Of a stretch of DNA of 45,178 nt, positions 1-7,837 are shown piece by piece. A program made the translations under genes and the position numbers. The notes below the pieces were generated by a model. That model did no database searches. It had not been told where the DNA came from and worked only from the letters and a program-made list of their open reading frames with translations. The stretch's first letter is position 1, and every line of letters begins with the position of its first letter. Source of the DNA: UBA4656 sp002405525 (GTDB taxonomy: Bacteria; Pseudomonadota; Gammaproteobacteria; Xanthomonadales; Ahniellaceae); NCBI GenBank assembly GCA_036723735.1, contig DAIMGT010000026.1:1-45178 (forward strand), given 5' to 3'.

Positions 1-2097
1 GGCTTGTCGCTGTCTGGGGGGGCGTCCCCCCGGCCCGCCGTGCCCTCGGTGTGGCTGCCCGGCGCTACCCCCCCCTCGGCGCCCCCCCCGCCCCCGCCGC
101 CCCCCCCCCCCCCACTCGGCGTGGCCGGGGCGGCTCGGGTAAAGGCCCAGGGTCGCGAGCACGTACCAGGCGCTCATCTGGCCAGCGTCGTCGTTGCCGA
201 CGATGCCGTCAGGCGCGTCGCGATAGAAGCGTCGCGCGATGTCGGCGACGTGCCGTTCGCCCTTGCGCGGCGCATCGGTCCAGGCGTAGAGCCAGGCGAT
301 GTGGTGGCTGGGCTCGTTGCCATGCGCGTACTGGCCGATCAACGCTTCCTGGCCGAGGTGCTTGTCCGGGTCCGGCAGCGGCAGCGAGAAGAACGTGTCC
401 AGCCACGCCTCCAGTCCGGCGCGACCGCCGAGCTGGTCGCGGAAGCCCGCCGGGTCGTGCAGCGCGGGCGTGGCGGTGTACTGCCAGGCGTTGGCCTCGG
501 TGTAGTCGCCCGGATTGTTCATCGGGCTGGTCGCCGCGGTGGGATCGAAGGGCGTGCGCCAGGCGCCCTTGCGGTCGCGCCCGCGCAGCGTTCGCGTTTC
601 GGGATCGAACAGCGCCTTCCATGCGCCGGCCCGGCGCTGGAAGCGTTCCGCATCCGCCAGCCGACCGAGGTGGCGCGCGACCTCGGCCACCGCGGCGTCC
701 CCGTAGCCGTACTCCGCGGTCTTGCTCACCGATTCGCCGGGCACCGCGTCGAAGGGCAGGTAGCCGTGCTGGTCGAGCAGCGCCCAGCCGCGCTGCGCCC
801 ACGCGGGGGCGTGCGGGCGCTCCGCGGTGCTGGTGCGGAGCATGGCCGCCAGCGCGGCCTCGGCATCGATCCCGTCGAAGCCCTTGGCGATCGCGTCGCT
901 GATCACCGGCAGCGCCGGATTGCCGATCATGGTGTGGGTCTCGCGGCCCCACGCCGTCCACAAGGGCAGGTAACCCATCTGCGCTTCGTGCGCGAGCAGA
1001 GTGTTGACGAAGCCCGGCACGCGCTCGGGCACCACCAGCGTGAACAGCGGATGCGAGGCGCGGAACGTGTCCCACAAGCTCAGCGTCGAGTAGTACACGC
1101 CGCCCGGCGCCTCGATCACTTCGCCCTTCGGCCCGCGCACGCGACCGTCGACGTCGGCGATCTGCGAGGGATGCATCAGGGTGCGGTAGAGCGCGGAGTA
1201 GAAGACCCGGCGCTGCGAGGGCGGCGCGTCGATCGCGATCCGCGACAGCAGGACCTGCCATGCGTCACGCGCGGCGCTGCGCGCGGCCTCGAAATCGAGC
1301 GCGTCGGCGCTCGCGAGGTTGGCCGCGGCACCCGCCTCGTCGACGGTGGACAGTGCGACGCGCGCCTGCAGCGTGCGGCTGTCGCCGAGGTCGAAGGTGA
1401 ACAGGATGCGCGGTGCGCGGTCGTCTTCGCGTGCGGGCAGCGCGCGCCACTCGGCGACCGGATGGTCGAAGCGCAACGCCACGCTGGCCTGGCGGTCGAC
1501 CCAGTTCGACGAATGCACGGTGGCGCGCAGGCCATCGCGGCCGACGTCGTGCTGCGAACGGGTCACGCGTGGCGCGGTCTTGAAGCGCAATCCGTGCTGC
1601 AGGTCGACCAGCACCTGCACCCGGCCGGCGCGGTCGAAGGTGTAGCGGTGCAGCGCGACGCGCTCGGTGGCGGTGAGTTCGACCTGCACCGCGCGCGCCG
1701 CCAGGCGCACGGCGTAGTAGCCGGGCTGCGCCACTTCGGTGTCCTTGCGGTAGTCGCTGTCGAAGGTGCGCGTCGCCGCGGTCCACCGTGGTCCGCCGTT
1801 CGGCAGCAGCAGCACGTCGCCCAGTTCGGGGATCCCGGCGCCGCTGATGTGGGTGTTGGAGAAGCCGAGGATGCGTGGCGCGTCGTACTGGTAGCCGCTG
1901 CTGAAGCTCCAGCCCTGGTCGGCGTTGTCGGGGCCTGGCTGCACCATGCCGAACGGGACCAGGGCACCGGGGAACACATGCCCGGTGCCCCGCGTGCCAA
2001 TCCGCGGATCGACGTCGTCGACGTGGCCCGCGCGCTGCGCCAGCACCGGTGGGGCAACGGCCAGCAGGATCGCGCACAGCATCCGGAGGGTCTTCAT
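1..2097 (-). CDS. GH92-family exo-alpha-mannosidase, 3' end cut by window edge
   Basis: Secreted or periplasmic glycosidase of the GH92 family, whose members are calcium-dependent exo-alpha-mannosidases. The ATG at 2097 opens a signal peptide (MKTLRMLCAILLAVAPPVLA). The N-terminal GH92 hallmark follows: VDPRIGTRGTGHVFPGA, PFGMVQPGPDN and GFSNTHISGAG. The C-terminal motif NDDAGQMSAWYVLATLGLYP is present, so about 660 residues are convincing. Downstream of LGLYPSRPGH the frame turns into a glycine run encoded by G homopolymers and no longer resembles the family. GH92 enzymes normally continue for roughly 80-100 residues, so the true C-terminus is missing or corrupted. It is the last gene of a four-gene operon and starts 9 bp after the TIM-barrel gene. 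Substrate specificity is inferred from family only. Confidence 0.88.
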   Translation of the reverse strand, partial: MKTLRMLCAILLAVAPPVLAQRAGHVDDVDPRIGTRGTGHVFPGALVPFGMVQPGPDNADQGWSFSSGYQYDAPRILGFSNTHISGAGIPELGDVLLLPNGGPRWTAATRTFDSDYRKDTEVAQPGYYAVRLAARAVQVELTATERVALHRYTFDRAGRVQVLVDLQHGLRFKTAPRVTRSQHDVGRDGLRATVHSSNWVDRQASVALRFDHPVAEWRALPAREDDRAPRILFTFDLGDSRTLQARVALSTVDEAGAAANLASADALDFEAARSAARDAWQVLLSRIAIDAPPSQRRVFYSALYRTLMHPSQIADVDGRVRGPKGEVIEAPGGVYYSTLSLWDTFRASHPLFTLVVPERVPGFVNTLLAHEAQMGYLPLWTAWGRETHTMIGNPALPVISDAIAKGFDGIDAEAALAAMLRTSTAERPHAPAWAQRGWALLDQHGYLPFDAVPGESVSKTAEYGYGDAAVAEVARHLGRLADAERFQRRAGAWKALFDPETRTLRGRDRKGAWRTPFDPTAATSPMNNPGDYTEANAWQYTATPALHDPAGFRDQLGGRAGLEAWLDTFFSLPLPDPDKHLGQEALIGQYAHGNEPSHHIAWLYAWTDAPRKGERHVADIARRFYRDAPDGIVGNDDAGQMSAWYVLATLGLYPSRPGHAEWGGGGRRGRGGRRGGGSAGQPHRGHGGPGGRPPRQRQA
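66..114. repeat. G/C homopolymer tract near window start
   Basis: A run of C-rich homopolymers (on the plus strand) interrupts the 3' part of the GH92 reading frame. Together with the shorter C and G runs at 16-31 it is unlike anything else in the window. The encoded residues are mostly glycine where GH92 proteins have conserved sequence. It is most simply a contig-end or base-calling artefact. A genuine slipped-strand tract is less likely. Confidence 0.6.
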
Positions 2098-2106
2098 CGT
2101 GCGGAT

Positions 2107-2964
2107 TCAGGCGAAGGTGGGCGGGTTGCTGGCGCAGTGTTCCGCCAGTTCGAACAGGTGCAGCGCCTCGGCGAAACGATCGGTGGTCTCCTGGATGCCC
2201 AGCGGCTCGGTATCGCCGCGGCGCACCGGCGCATAGCCGATCCATCGCGGCGGGGAGCCGATGACGTGGGGGAGCAGTTCGGGGCAGAACGCGATCGGCT
2301 CCAGTGGCGCTTCGGCCCTGCGCAGGGCGAACGCGCGCGCCCACAAGGCCGCGGCCTGCGCGCGCCACGGCCCGGGATCGTCGACGCCGCCCTGGATCGC
2401 GCCGCCGCTGGCGATGCGTCCCTGCACGAGCGGGCTGCGGCGCAGGATGGGGTCGAGCAAGGGCAGGCGCGCGTCGAAGCCGCCGCCGTAGTCGAGTTCG
2501 CCCGCGACCACCCAATGCGAGGCGTCGAGCGCGAACCGCAGCGCCGGGAAGCGTGCGACCCAGCGCAGCGTGCGCCAGGCATCCTGGGTCACCGTCGCGC
2601 GATGGGTTTCGACCAGCACCGGGTGGCGATGGCGGTCGGCGGCGGACAGCAAGGCATCGGCGTACCGGTCGAGGCGGTCATCGTCGTCGAAGGCGGTGCC
2701 CACGTGCAGGGTGGTGCTCGCCGCGCCTTCGCCCGCGTGGCGGGCGACCAGCGTGCCGGCGTCGGCCGGCGCATCGAGGCGCGCCATCGCGTGCAGCGCG
2801 AGCCCCGCGGCGCGGATCGCGGGTGCGTGGTCCCAGGCCAGCACGCCGGTGACGCCGTGCGCCGGCAGCATCGCCAGTTGCGCGTCCAGCGTGGCGCGCG
2901 CGCCGCTGGAGCCGCGCGGCAGGCCCTGCACGGTGGCCAGCGCCAGCAGGCGGAGCGGCTTCAC
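2107..2964 (-). CDS. Sugar-phosphate isomerase/epimerase-like TIM-barrel protein
   Basis: A 285-residue cytoplasmic protein of the xylose-isomerase-like TIM-barrel type. Visible barrel signatures are LVETHRATVTQD (metal-ligand Glu strand) and RFALDASHWVVAGE (Asp/His strand). These match the metal-binding strands of the AP-endonuclease-2/isomerase superfamily. The GTG start at 2964 overlaps the TGA of the upstream dioxygenase gene in a GTGA arrangement, so the two are translationally coupled. The exact reaction cannot be read from sequence. A role in processing a sugar or cyclitol released by the neighbouring glycosidases is inference from operon context. Confidence 0.7.
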   Translation of the reverse strand: MKPLRLLALATVQGLPRGSSGARATLDAQLAMLPAHGVTGVLAWDHAPAIRAAGLALHAMARLDAPADAGTLVARHAGEGAASTTLHVGTAFDDDDRLDRYADALLSAADRHRHPVLVETHRATVTQDAWRTLRWVARFPALRFALDASHWVVAGELDYGGGFDARLPLLDPILRRSPLVQGRIASGGAIQGGVDDPGPWRAQAAALWARAFALRRAEAPLEPIAFCPELLPHVIGSPPRWIGYAPVRRGDTEPLGIQETTDRFAEALHLFELAEHCASNPPTFA

Positions 2965-3767
2965 GCGGCCGACCACACCACGGGGTTCTTCGGCGAATCG
3001 ACCCGCGCACCTGCGGCGACGCCAGGACACCACTGGGCGCGGTCGTTTTCCTGCACCGAGTTGAGGCGATCGAGCAGGCGCATGTCGTCGGCCATGTAGA
3101 TCACCGTCATCACCGAGCGCGGCCGGTCGGAGGTGTTCGGTTCCGCGCGGTGGAAGGTCCAGCCGAGGTGGAAGCTCACGTCGCCCAGCGCGAACGGCGT
3201 GCACGCGTACGGGTGCCCCAGCGCGGCCATTCGCGCCGGGATGTCGTCCTCGCTGGCGTCGGAGATGCCGAGGTCGCGCCCTTCCGCGACGCGCTGGCTG
3301 CCGCTGTAGAAGCCCAGCGGCCCCATCGCCATCGGCACGTCCTGCAGCGGGATCCAGGCCGTCACCGTGCGGTCGCTGGCCAGCGGCCAGTAGAACTGGT
3401 CCGCGTGCGCAGGCGTCAGTCCGCCGCCGGGTTCCTTGTAGAGCGACTGGTCGTGGTAAAGACGCACGCCGCTCACGCCGAGCAGTTCGGCCGCCACGCG
3501 CGCGAGGCGCTGGCCCATCACGAAGCGTCCCGCGAGCGGGCTCTTCTCCCACAGGTTCATCACCTGAAGGAACGCGCGGCCATAGGTATCGCGTTCGTCC
3601 AGCGTGCGCTGTTCCGTGTTCAATTGCAGCGTGAGCCGCGTGATCTCGCGGCCGATCCGGTCCAGGTCGCCCGCCGGCAGCAGGCCGCGCAGGGTGAGGT
3701 GGCCGTCGCGTGCGAAGGCCGCGCGCTCGGCGGCGGTGGTCGATGCGGGTTCGTCGAGCCAGTGCAT
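2961..3767 (-). CDS. Phytanoyl-CoA dioxygenase family Fe(II)/2-oxoglutarate oxygenase
   Basis: A 268-residue member of the PhyH family of non-heme iron oxygenases. The iron triad is visible as the H-x-D of TPAHADQFYWP plus the distal histidine in FHLGWTFHRAEPN, followed by the arginine of SDRPRSV that usually binds 2-oxoglutarate. Such enzymes hydroxylate small molecules or acyl groups, and the substrate here is unknown. The ATG at 3767 overlaps the stop of the GH13 gene (ATGA), and its own stop overlaps the next start (GTGA). It is thus the second gene of a tightly coupled four-gene operon. An oxygenase between glycosidases may act on a decorated aglycone, but that is speculative. Confidence 0.82.
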   Translation of the reverse strand: MHWLDEPASTTAAERAAFARDGHLTLRGLLPAGDLDRIGREITRLTLQLNTEQRTLDERDTYGRAFLQVMNLWEKSPLAGRFVMGQRLARVAAELLGVSGVRLYHDQSLYKEPGGGLTPAHADQFYWPLASDRTVTAWIPLQDVPMAMGPLGFYSGSQRVAEGRDLGISDASEDDIPARMAALGHPYACTPFALGDVSFHLGWTFHRAEPNTSDRPRSVMTVIYMADDMRLLDRLNSVQENDRAQWCPGVAAGARVDSPKNPVVWSAA

Positions 3768-5455
3768 CAGGGTTCTCCGAGGCCATACCAGGCGGCGCCC
3801 GGCGGCAGGTCGAGGTGGGTGGACGCGGGCAGGGCGCCGCCGGACCAGAGCGTGCGCCGGCCGGCCGCGGCGATGGCGATGCGGCGCGCTGTCGTGCCGA
3901 GGTTGAAGGCCGCCTGCACCACCGATGCGCCGCCGCGCCGCACCAGGTGCAGCAGACCGTCGTCCGCGGCGGCGAGCGCGAGTTCGCCGTGGCGCAGCGC
4001 CTCGTGGGCGCGGCGCAGGTGCAGCAAGCGGCGCGTGGTCGACAGCATCGAGTGCGGATCGGCCGCCTGGCGGTCGACGGCACGCGCACGATGGCCGTCG
4101 GCGACCGGCAGCCACGGTTCCACCGCGCTGAAGCCCGCGTGCGCTGCATCGGCCTGCCACGGCATCGGCGTGCGGCACCCGTCGCGGCCGCGCAGCAGGG
4201 GCCAGTGGGCGAGGCCGAAGGGATCGCGCATCCGCTCCGGTGGGACCTGCGCCTCCTCGAGGCCGAGTTCCTCGCCCTGGTAGATGAAGATCGTGCCGCG
4301 CAGGGCGAGCAACAGGGCCATCCAGGTCTCCGGCGGCACCGCGCCACGCGCCGTGTCGGCGCCGCCGCCGCCGCCGAAGTCGAACGCGGCGGCGCCGGGG
4401 CCCGACCAGCGCGTGGCGACCCGCGGCACGTCGTGGTTGGAGAAGGCCCAGCTCGGCCAGCCACTGCGGTTCGACCAGGCGTCGAGCCGCGCGGCAATTT
4501 CCGCCGGACCGGGGCGCGCGCCGAGGAACGCGAAGGAGTACGCCGAGTGCAGGCGCCCGGTGCCTTCCGTGTACTCGGCCATGCGGGCGTCCCAGTTGGC
4601 GCCGCCGATCTCGCCGACCGCCATCCGCGCGCCGTGCGCGTCCAGGCGCCGGCGCAACGCTTCGAGGAAGGGCAGGGTCTCGGGCTGGTCGGCGTTGTAG
4701 CGGTGCTCCTGCATCAGTACCGGGCTGCGGCCGCGGCGCTCCGGCGGCAGCGCGGGGTTGTCGCGCAGTTGGCGGTCGTGGAAGTACAGGTTCGCGGTGT
4801 CGAGGCGGAATCCATCGACGCCGCGCGCCAGCCAGAAATCGGCGATCGCGAGCAGCGCCTCCTGCACCGGCGGATGGTGCAGGTTGAGGTCGGGCATGGT
4901 GGGCAGGAAGTTGTGCAGGTGGTACTGGCCGCGGCGCGGCTCCCAGCGCCAGGCGCTGCCGCCCATCCAGCTCTGCCAGTTGTTGGGCGGGCTGCCGTCG
5001 GGGCGTGGATCGGCCCACACGTACCAGTCGGCCTTCGGGTTGTCGCGCGAGGCGCGGCTGTCGGTGAACCACGGATGTTCGGCCGCGGTGTGGCTCCAGA
5101 CCTGGTCGATGATCACCTTCAGCCCGCGCGCATGGGCCTCGCGCAGGAGGTGGTCGAAGTCGTCGAGCGTGCCGAAGCGCGGGTCCACCGCGCAGTGGTC
5201 ACTGACGTCATAACCGAAGTCGCGGTCCGGCGTGGGGTAGAAGGGCCCCAGCCACAGCCCGTCGACGCCCAGGCCGGCGATATGGTCGAGTCGGCCGATC
5301 AGTCCGCGGAGGTCGCCGAGCCCGTCGCCGTCGCCGTCCGCGAAGCTGCGCAGGTAGACCTGGTACAGCACCGCGCCGCGCCACCAGGGGCAGGCGGTCA
5401 GGGGCGGTCCATCGGTCGTCAGCGGCATCGGACGGGGCGGATACGTCGGTACCAC
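3767..5455 (-). CDS. GH13 alpha-glucosidase (GH13_23-like)
   Basis: A cytoplasmic alpha-amylase-superfamily enzyme of up to 562 residues without a signal peptide, expected to hydrolyse or transfer alpha-glucosyl groups from small substrates. The conserved GH13 regions are in order: DQVWSH, nucleophile strand GVDGFRLDTANLYFHD, acid/base strand MAVGEIGGANWD and FSNHDVPR. The combination TANLYFHD is typical of the proteobacterial alpha-glucosidases placed in GH13_23. Two starts are possible: ATG at 5455 or ATG at 5428. The shorter one leaves the conserved WWRGAVLYQVYLRSF intact. It is the first gene of the operon and divergent from araC with a 77 bp gap, so it is the probable target of that regulator. 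Confidence 0.9.
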   Translation of the reverse strand: MVPTYPPRPMPLTTDGPPLTACPWWRGAVLYQVYLRSFADGDGDGLGDLRGLIGRLDHIAGLGVDGLWLGPFYPTPDRDFGYDVSDHCAVDPRFGTLDDFDHLLREAHARGLKVIIDQVWSHTAAEHPWFTDSRASRDNPKADWYVWADPRPDGSPPNNWQSWMGGSAWRWEPRRGQYHLHNFLPTMPDLNLHHPPVQEALLAIADFWLARGVDGFRLDTANLYFHDRQLRDNPALPPERRGRSPVLMQEHRYNADQPETLPFLEALRRRLDAHGARMAVGEIGGANWDARMAEYTEGTGRLHSAYSFAFLGARPGPAEIAARLDAWSNRSGWPSWAFSNHDVPRVATRWSGPGAAAFDFGGGGGADTARGAVPPETWMALLLALRGTIFIYQGEELGLEEAQVPPERMRDPFGLAHWPLLRGRDGCRTPMPWQADAAHAGFSAVEPWLPVADGHRARAVDRQAADPHSMLSTTRRLLHLRRAHEALRHGELALAAADDGLLHLVRRGGASVVQAAFNLGTTARRIAIAAAGRRTLWSGGALPASTHLDLPPGAAWYGLGEP

Positions 5456-5532
5456 ATCATGGTCGGTGCATGATGCAGCACGACATCCGGGTATGACCCA
5501 TACTGTGCCGATTCTGGCAAGGCAAGCTTTTC
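5456..5532. promoter_or_regulatory. Divergent promoter region with two short palindromes
   Basis: This 77 bp gap lies between the GH13 operon and the araC-type gene. It holds two perfect inverted repeats: TGCATGATGCA at 5467-5477, and GTATG-ACC-CATAC at 5491-5503. Either could be a binding site for the neighbouring AraC-type regulator. No clear -35/-10 pair was identified by eye. Confidence 0.4.
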
Positions 5533-6375
5533 ATGCGTGCGATTCCCGAACCTTTGGCGCACGTCGCAGCGACCACGCAGCTGTTGATCCTGGATTGCGA
5601 GCGCTTCGACGGCCCCTATCACCACCATGCGGCGCTCGAAGTCACATGGATTCGCGATGGCGCCGGTGTGCGCGTGATCGACGGCCAGGTGTCACCGTTC
5701 GCTGCGGGGGACGTGGTGCTGGTACCTCCACGAGTGCCGCATGTGTGGTGGAGCCGCGGCGATGGCGGAGGTGCGTCCGCGCTGGTGCTGCACCTGACGC
5801 TGCCGCCCGGACTCGGACTGCTGCCTGAACTGAAGGCTGCTCGGGATTGTCTCGCCGAGGGGGCGCGGTCGGCGCTACTGGAGGGGTCGCTGCGCGCAGC
5901 GGCGATCGCGGACTTGCAGGCCATCGCCGACAGCGACGGGCTGGAACGGCTCGGCCGCGCGCTGGCGCTGGTGGGGCGCATCGCGAACGCCGAAGCGGGC
6001 CTCGTCCGGCAGGCCCCCGGCGCACGCACCGCCGCCTTGCCCGGAGAGGACCCTCGCCTCGGCCGCGTGCTGGCGTGGATCCACCGCGATTTTGACCGCC
6101 CTCTCACCGTGGCTGAAGGGGCTCGGCGACTCAGCGTGGCCCCCGGCTCGTTCAGTCGCGCATTCCGGCGCCGCGCCGGGCGGCCCTTCTCGGCCTACCT
6201 CAACGACGTGCGGATCGCCGAATCCTGCCTGCTGCTGCGCCACTCGCAGCGGCCGATCGCCGAGGTCGCGCGCCGCTGCGGATTCCCGACACTGGGCCAC
6301 TTCCATCGCCAGCTCGCGAAGCGGACCGGCCTGGGGCCGCGCGAGTACCGGCGCGCTTTCCTGGACCGCCCCTGA
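5533..6375 (+). CDS. AraC-family transcriptional regulator
   Basis: A 280-residue regulator with an N-terminal cupin-like sensing domain (about residues 15-95, including YHHHAALEVTWIRDG and AAGDVVLVPPRVPHVWW) and a C-terminal AraC DNA-binding domain (about 178-275). The two helix-turn-helix units are visible as LTVAEGARRLSVAPGSFSRAF and IAEVARRCGFPTLGHFHRQL. AraC proteins with such cupin domains usually sense a small sugar. It is divergent from the GH13/PhyH/TIM-barrel/GH92 operon, so local activation of that operon is likely. The 3' end lies inside the long open frame of the convergent hydrolase gene. Confidence 0.9.
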   Translation: MRAIPEPLAHVAATTQLLILDCERFDGPYHHHAALEVTWIRDGAGVRVIDGQVSPFAAGDVVLVPPRVPHVWWSRGDGGGASALVLHLTLPPGLGLLPELKAARDCLAEGARSALLEGSLRAAAIADLQAIADSDGLERLGRALALVGRIANAEAGLVRQAPGARTAALPGEDPRLGRVLAWIHRDFDRPLTVAEGARRLSVAPGSFSRAFRRRAGRPFSAYLNDVRIAESCLLLRHSQRPIAEVARRCGFPTLGHFHRQLAKRTGLGPREYRRAFLDRP

Positions 6376-7224
6376 ACCGGGCGGCCGGGCCGAGGGTGCG
6401 GCGGGCGTGCCCGGCCCCGAAGGCAACACGCCGGCGGCGGCAAGGAACGCCAGAGCGCGTTGGCGGTATGCGGCATCGAACAGCGGGCAATCGTTGTGGC
6501 CACAGTCTTGCCATTCGAGGTGCACGTTGGGCAGCGCGGCGAGCGATTCCGCATGCGACGGCGGAATGATAGCGTCGTGCCGCCCGTGGCTGGCGAACAC
6601 GGGGCCGCCGAAGGCGCGCAGCGCGCCGACGTTGTCCCACCGGTCCCGTACCAGGAAACCGGGCAGCAAGCGGGCGTGCGCGAAGCGCACCGTGTCGGCA
6701 AACCCCGACTGCAGCACCACGGCGGCCAGCGGCCGCCGAGCGGCGAGCGCGGCGGTCGGCCCGGACCCGAGCGAGCGTCCGAAGCCGACGATCCGTCGCG
6801 CATCGACCTCCGGGCGCGCCGCAAGCCAGTCGAAGGCCGCGAGCCACAGGGCGTCGATCGTGGCCTGCGTCGGTCTGCCAGGGGCGCCGTCGTAGCCCGG
6901 ATACTCGACCAGCAGGACATGCAAGCCCGCATCCGCCCAAGGCCGGAACGACGCCACGTTCTGTGCCGCGAACTCCGCGTTGCCGTGGGCGAACAGGATC
7001 GCCGGGGCCGTTGCCCAGGCGGTGACGGAGCGCAGGAAGATGGCGTGTCCAGCGGGCGTGACGCGGTCGATGATGACGGCGGTCGCCAGTTCCGGCGGCG
7101 CCGTCGGTCCGGACCGCAAGCCCGCGCCGGGGAACGCCACCCCGCGCTGGCCGAAGTACAACAGCGCGGTCCATCCCATCCAGGCGATCGTAAGCAGCAG
7201 GGCGATGCGGAGCAGTGCGGCCAT
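5875..7224 (-). CDS. Alpha/beta hydrolase with N-terminal membrane anchor; long antisense C-terminal extension
   Basis: The first ~265 residues form a complete alpha/beta hydrolase of the Bem46/YfhR type. There is an N-terminal hydrophobic anchor (about residues 5-24), then FAHGNAE. The nucleophile elbow is GFGRSLGSG (Ser151), followed by the acid in SHGRHDAIIP (Asp217) and the histidine in DCGHNDCP (His243). Family members are serine esterases or peptidases of varied substrate. The reading frame does not stop after the domain. It continues to 5875, so residues after ~283 are read from the antisense strand of araC. That tail is compositionally unlike a real domain. The functional protein probably ends near residue 270, or a stop was lost. 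The natural stop lies only at 5875, so the full frame is given. Confidence 0.72.
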   Translation of the reverse strand: MAALLRIALLLTIAWMGWTALLYFGQRGVAFPGAGLRSGPTAPPELATAVIIDRVTPAGHAIFLRSVTAWATAPAILFAHGNAEFAAQNVASFRPWADAGLHVLLVEYPGYDGAPGRPTQATIDALWLAAFDWLAARPEVDARRIVGFGRSLGSGPTAALAARRPLAAVVLQSGFADTVRFAHARLLPGFLVRDRWDNVGALRAFGGPVFASHGRHDAIIPPSHAESLAALPNVHLEWQDCGHNDCPLFDAAYRQRALAFLAAAGVLPSGPGTPAAPSARPPGSGAVQESAPVLARPQAGPLRELAMEVAQCRESAAARDLGDRPLRVAQQQAGFGDPHVVEVGREGPPGAAPECATERAGGHAESPSPFSHGERAVKIAVDPRQHAAEARVLSGQGGGACAGGLPDEARFGVRDAPHQRQRAAEPFQPVAVGDGLQVRDRRCAQRPLQ

Positions 7225-7321
7225 GTCGTCAGCCTGCCATGGACCGCGGCCAGGTTGAACCGGTTGCCCGGCATCTTCCGGCGGCGCAGCGGCAACCCGC
7301 GGGAGTGCCCGTACCCACGGC

Positions 7322-7353
7322 GCGGCGCGAAGATCAGCCCTGCGCTTCGCCGC
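7322..7353 (-). terminator. Stem-loop after the phosphatase-like gene
   Basis: Directly beyond the TAA of the phosphatase-like gene, 7322-7332 (GCGGCGCGAAG on the plus strand) can pair with 7345-7353 (CTTCGCCGC) with a 2-base bulge. There is no U-run, so it is a candidate transcript end only. Confidence 0.35.
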
Positions 7354-7357
7354 CGGT

Positions 7358-7819
7358 TTAGCGCCCGGACGCGGGTGCGTCGGCGAGGTGGCTCAGCAGG
7401 CTCGCCGCGCCGGCTTCGATCTGCTCCATCATCGTGTCGAATCCATCGGTGTCGCCGAAGTATGGATCCGGCACTTCGTGCTCGCCAAGGAACAGCCGAA
7501 TCGGGGTCCGGTTGCCGTCGGGCCGGCGCGCCTCCAGCGCGGCCAGGTTCTCGCGGTCCATGGCCAGGATCAGGTTCGCGTCCGCGAAATCATGCGCCGT
7601 GATCTCGCGGCACCGGAAGTCGTCGAGCCCGTAGCCGCGCACGCGACAGGCCTCGATGGTCCGCGGATCGGCGGTGTCGCCGGCGTGCTTGTCCTTGAGT
7701 CCCGCCGAACCGAAGGAGAACCGGTCCGAGACCCCGGCGCGGGCGGCGTGGGTGCGGGCGACGGTTTCGGCGGCGGGGGACCGGCAGTAATTGCCGGCAT
7801 CGACGAACAGGATGCGCAT
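7358..7819 (-). CDS. Low-molecular-weight protein tyrosine phosphatase homologue lacking the catalytic Cys
   Basis: A 153-residue protein with the full LMW-PTP fold length. The P-loop normally reads C-x-G-N-x-C-R-S, with the first cysteine as nucleophile. Here it reads FVDAGNYCRSPAAE, so Asp7 replaces the nucleophile while Cys12, Arg13 and Ser14 are kept. The codon is GAT in the given sequence. The general-acid loop VPDPYFGDTDGF is intact. Family chemistry (cysteinyl-phosphate formation) should be impossible, so this is a likely pseudophosphatase or has a changed role. The gene starts 18 bp after dctP on the same strand and may be co-transcribed with the TRAP genes. A single-base error cannot explain the change, because TGC/TGT to GAT needs at least two substitutions. 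Confidence 0.85.
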   Translation of the reverse strand: MRILFVDAGNYCRSPAAETVARTHAARAGVSDRFSFGSAGLKDKHAGDTADPRTIEACRVRGYGLDDFRCREITAHDFADANLILAMDRENLAALEARRPDGNRTPIRLFLGEHEVPDPYFGDTDGFDTMMEQIEAGAASLLSHLADAPASGR

Positions 7820-7837
7820 GCGGGTGTTCCGTCGGAG

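Noticed and set aside
4..3099. A 1031-codon plus-strand open frame at the window start
   Set aside because: It runs antisense to four recognisable minus-strand genes, has no family resemblance and is arginine/alanine/glycine-rich, the usual shadow of GC-rich coding DNA.
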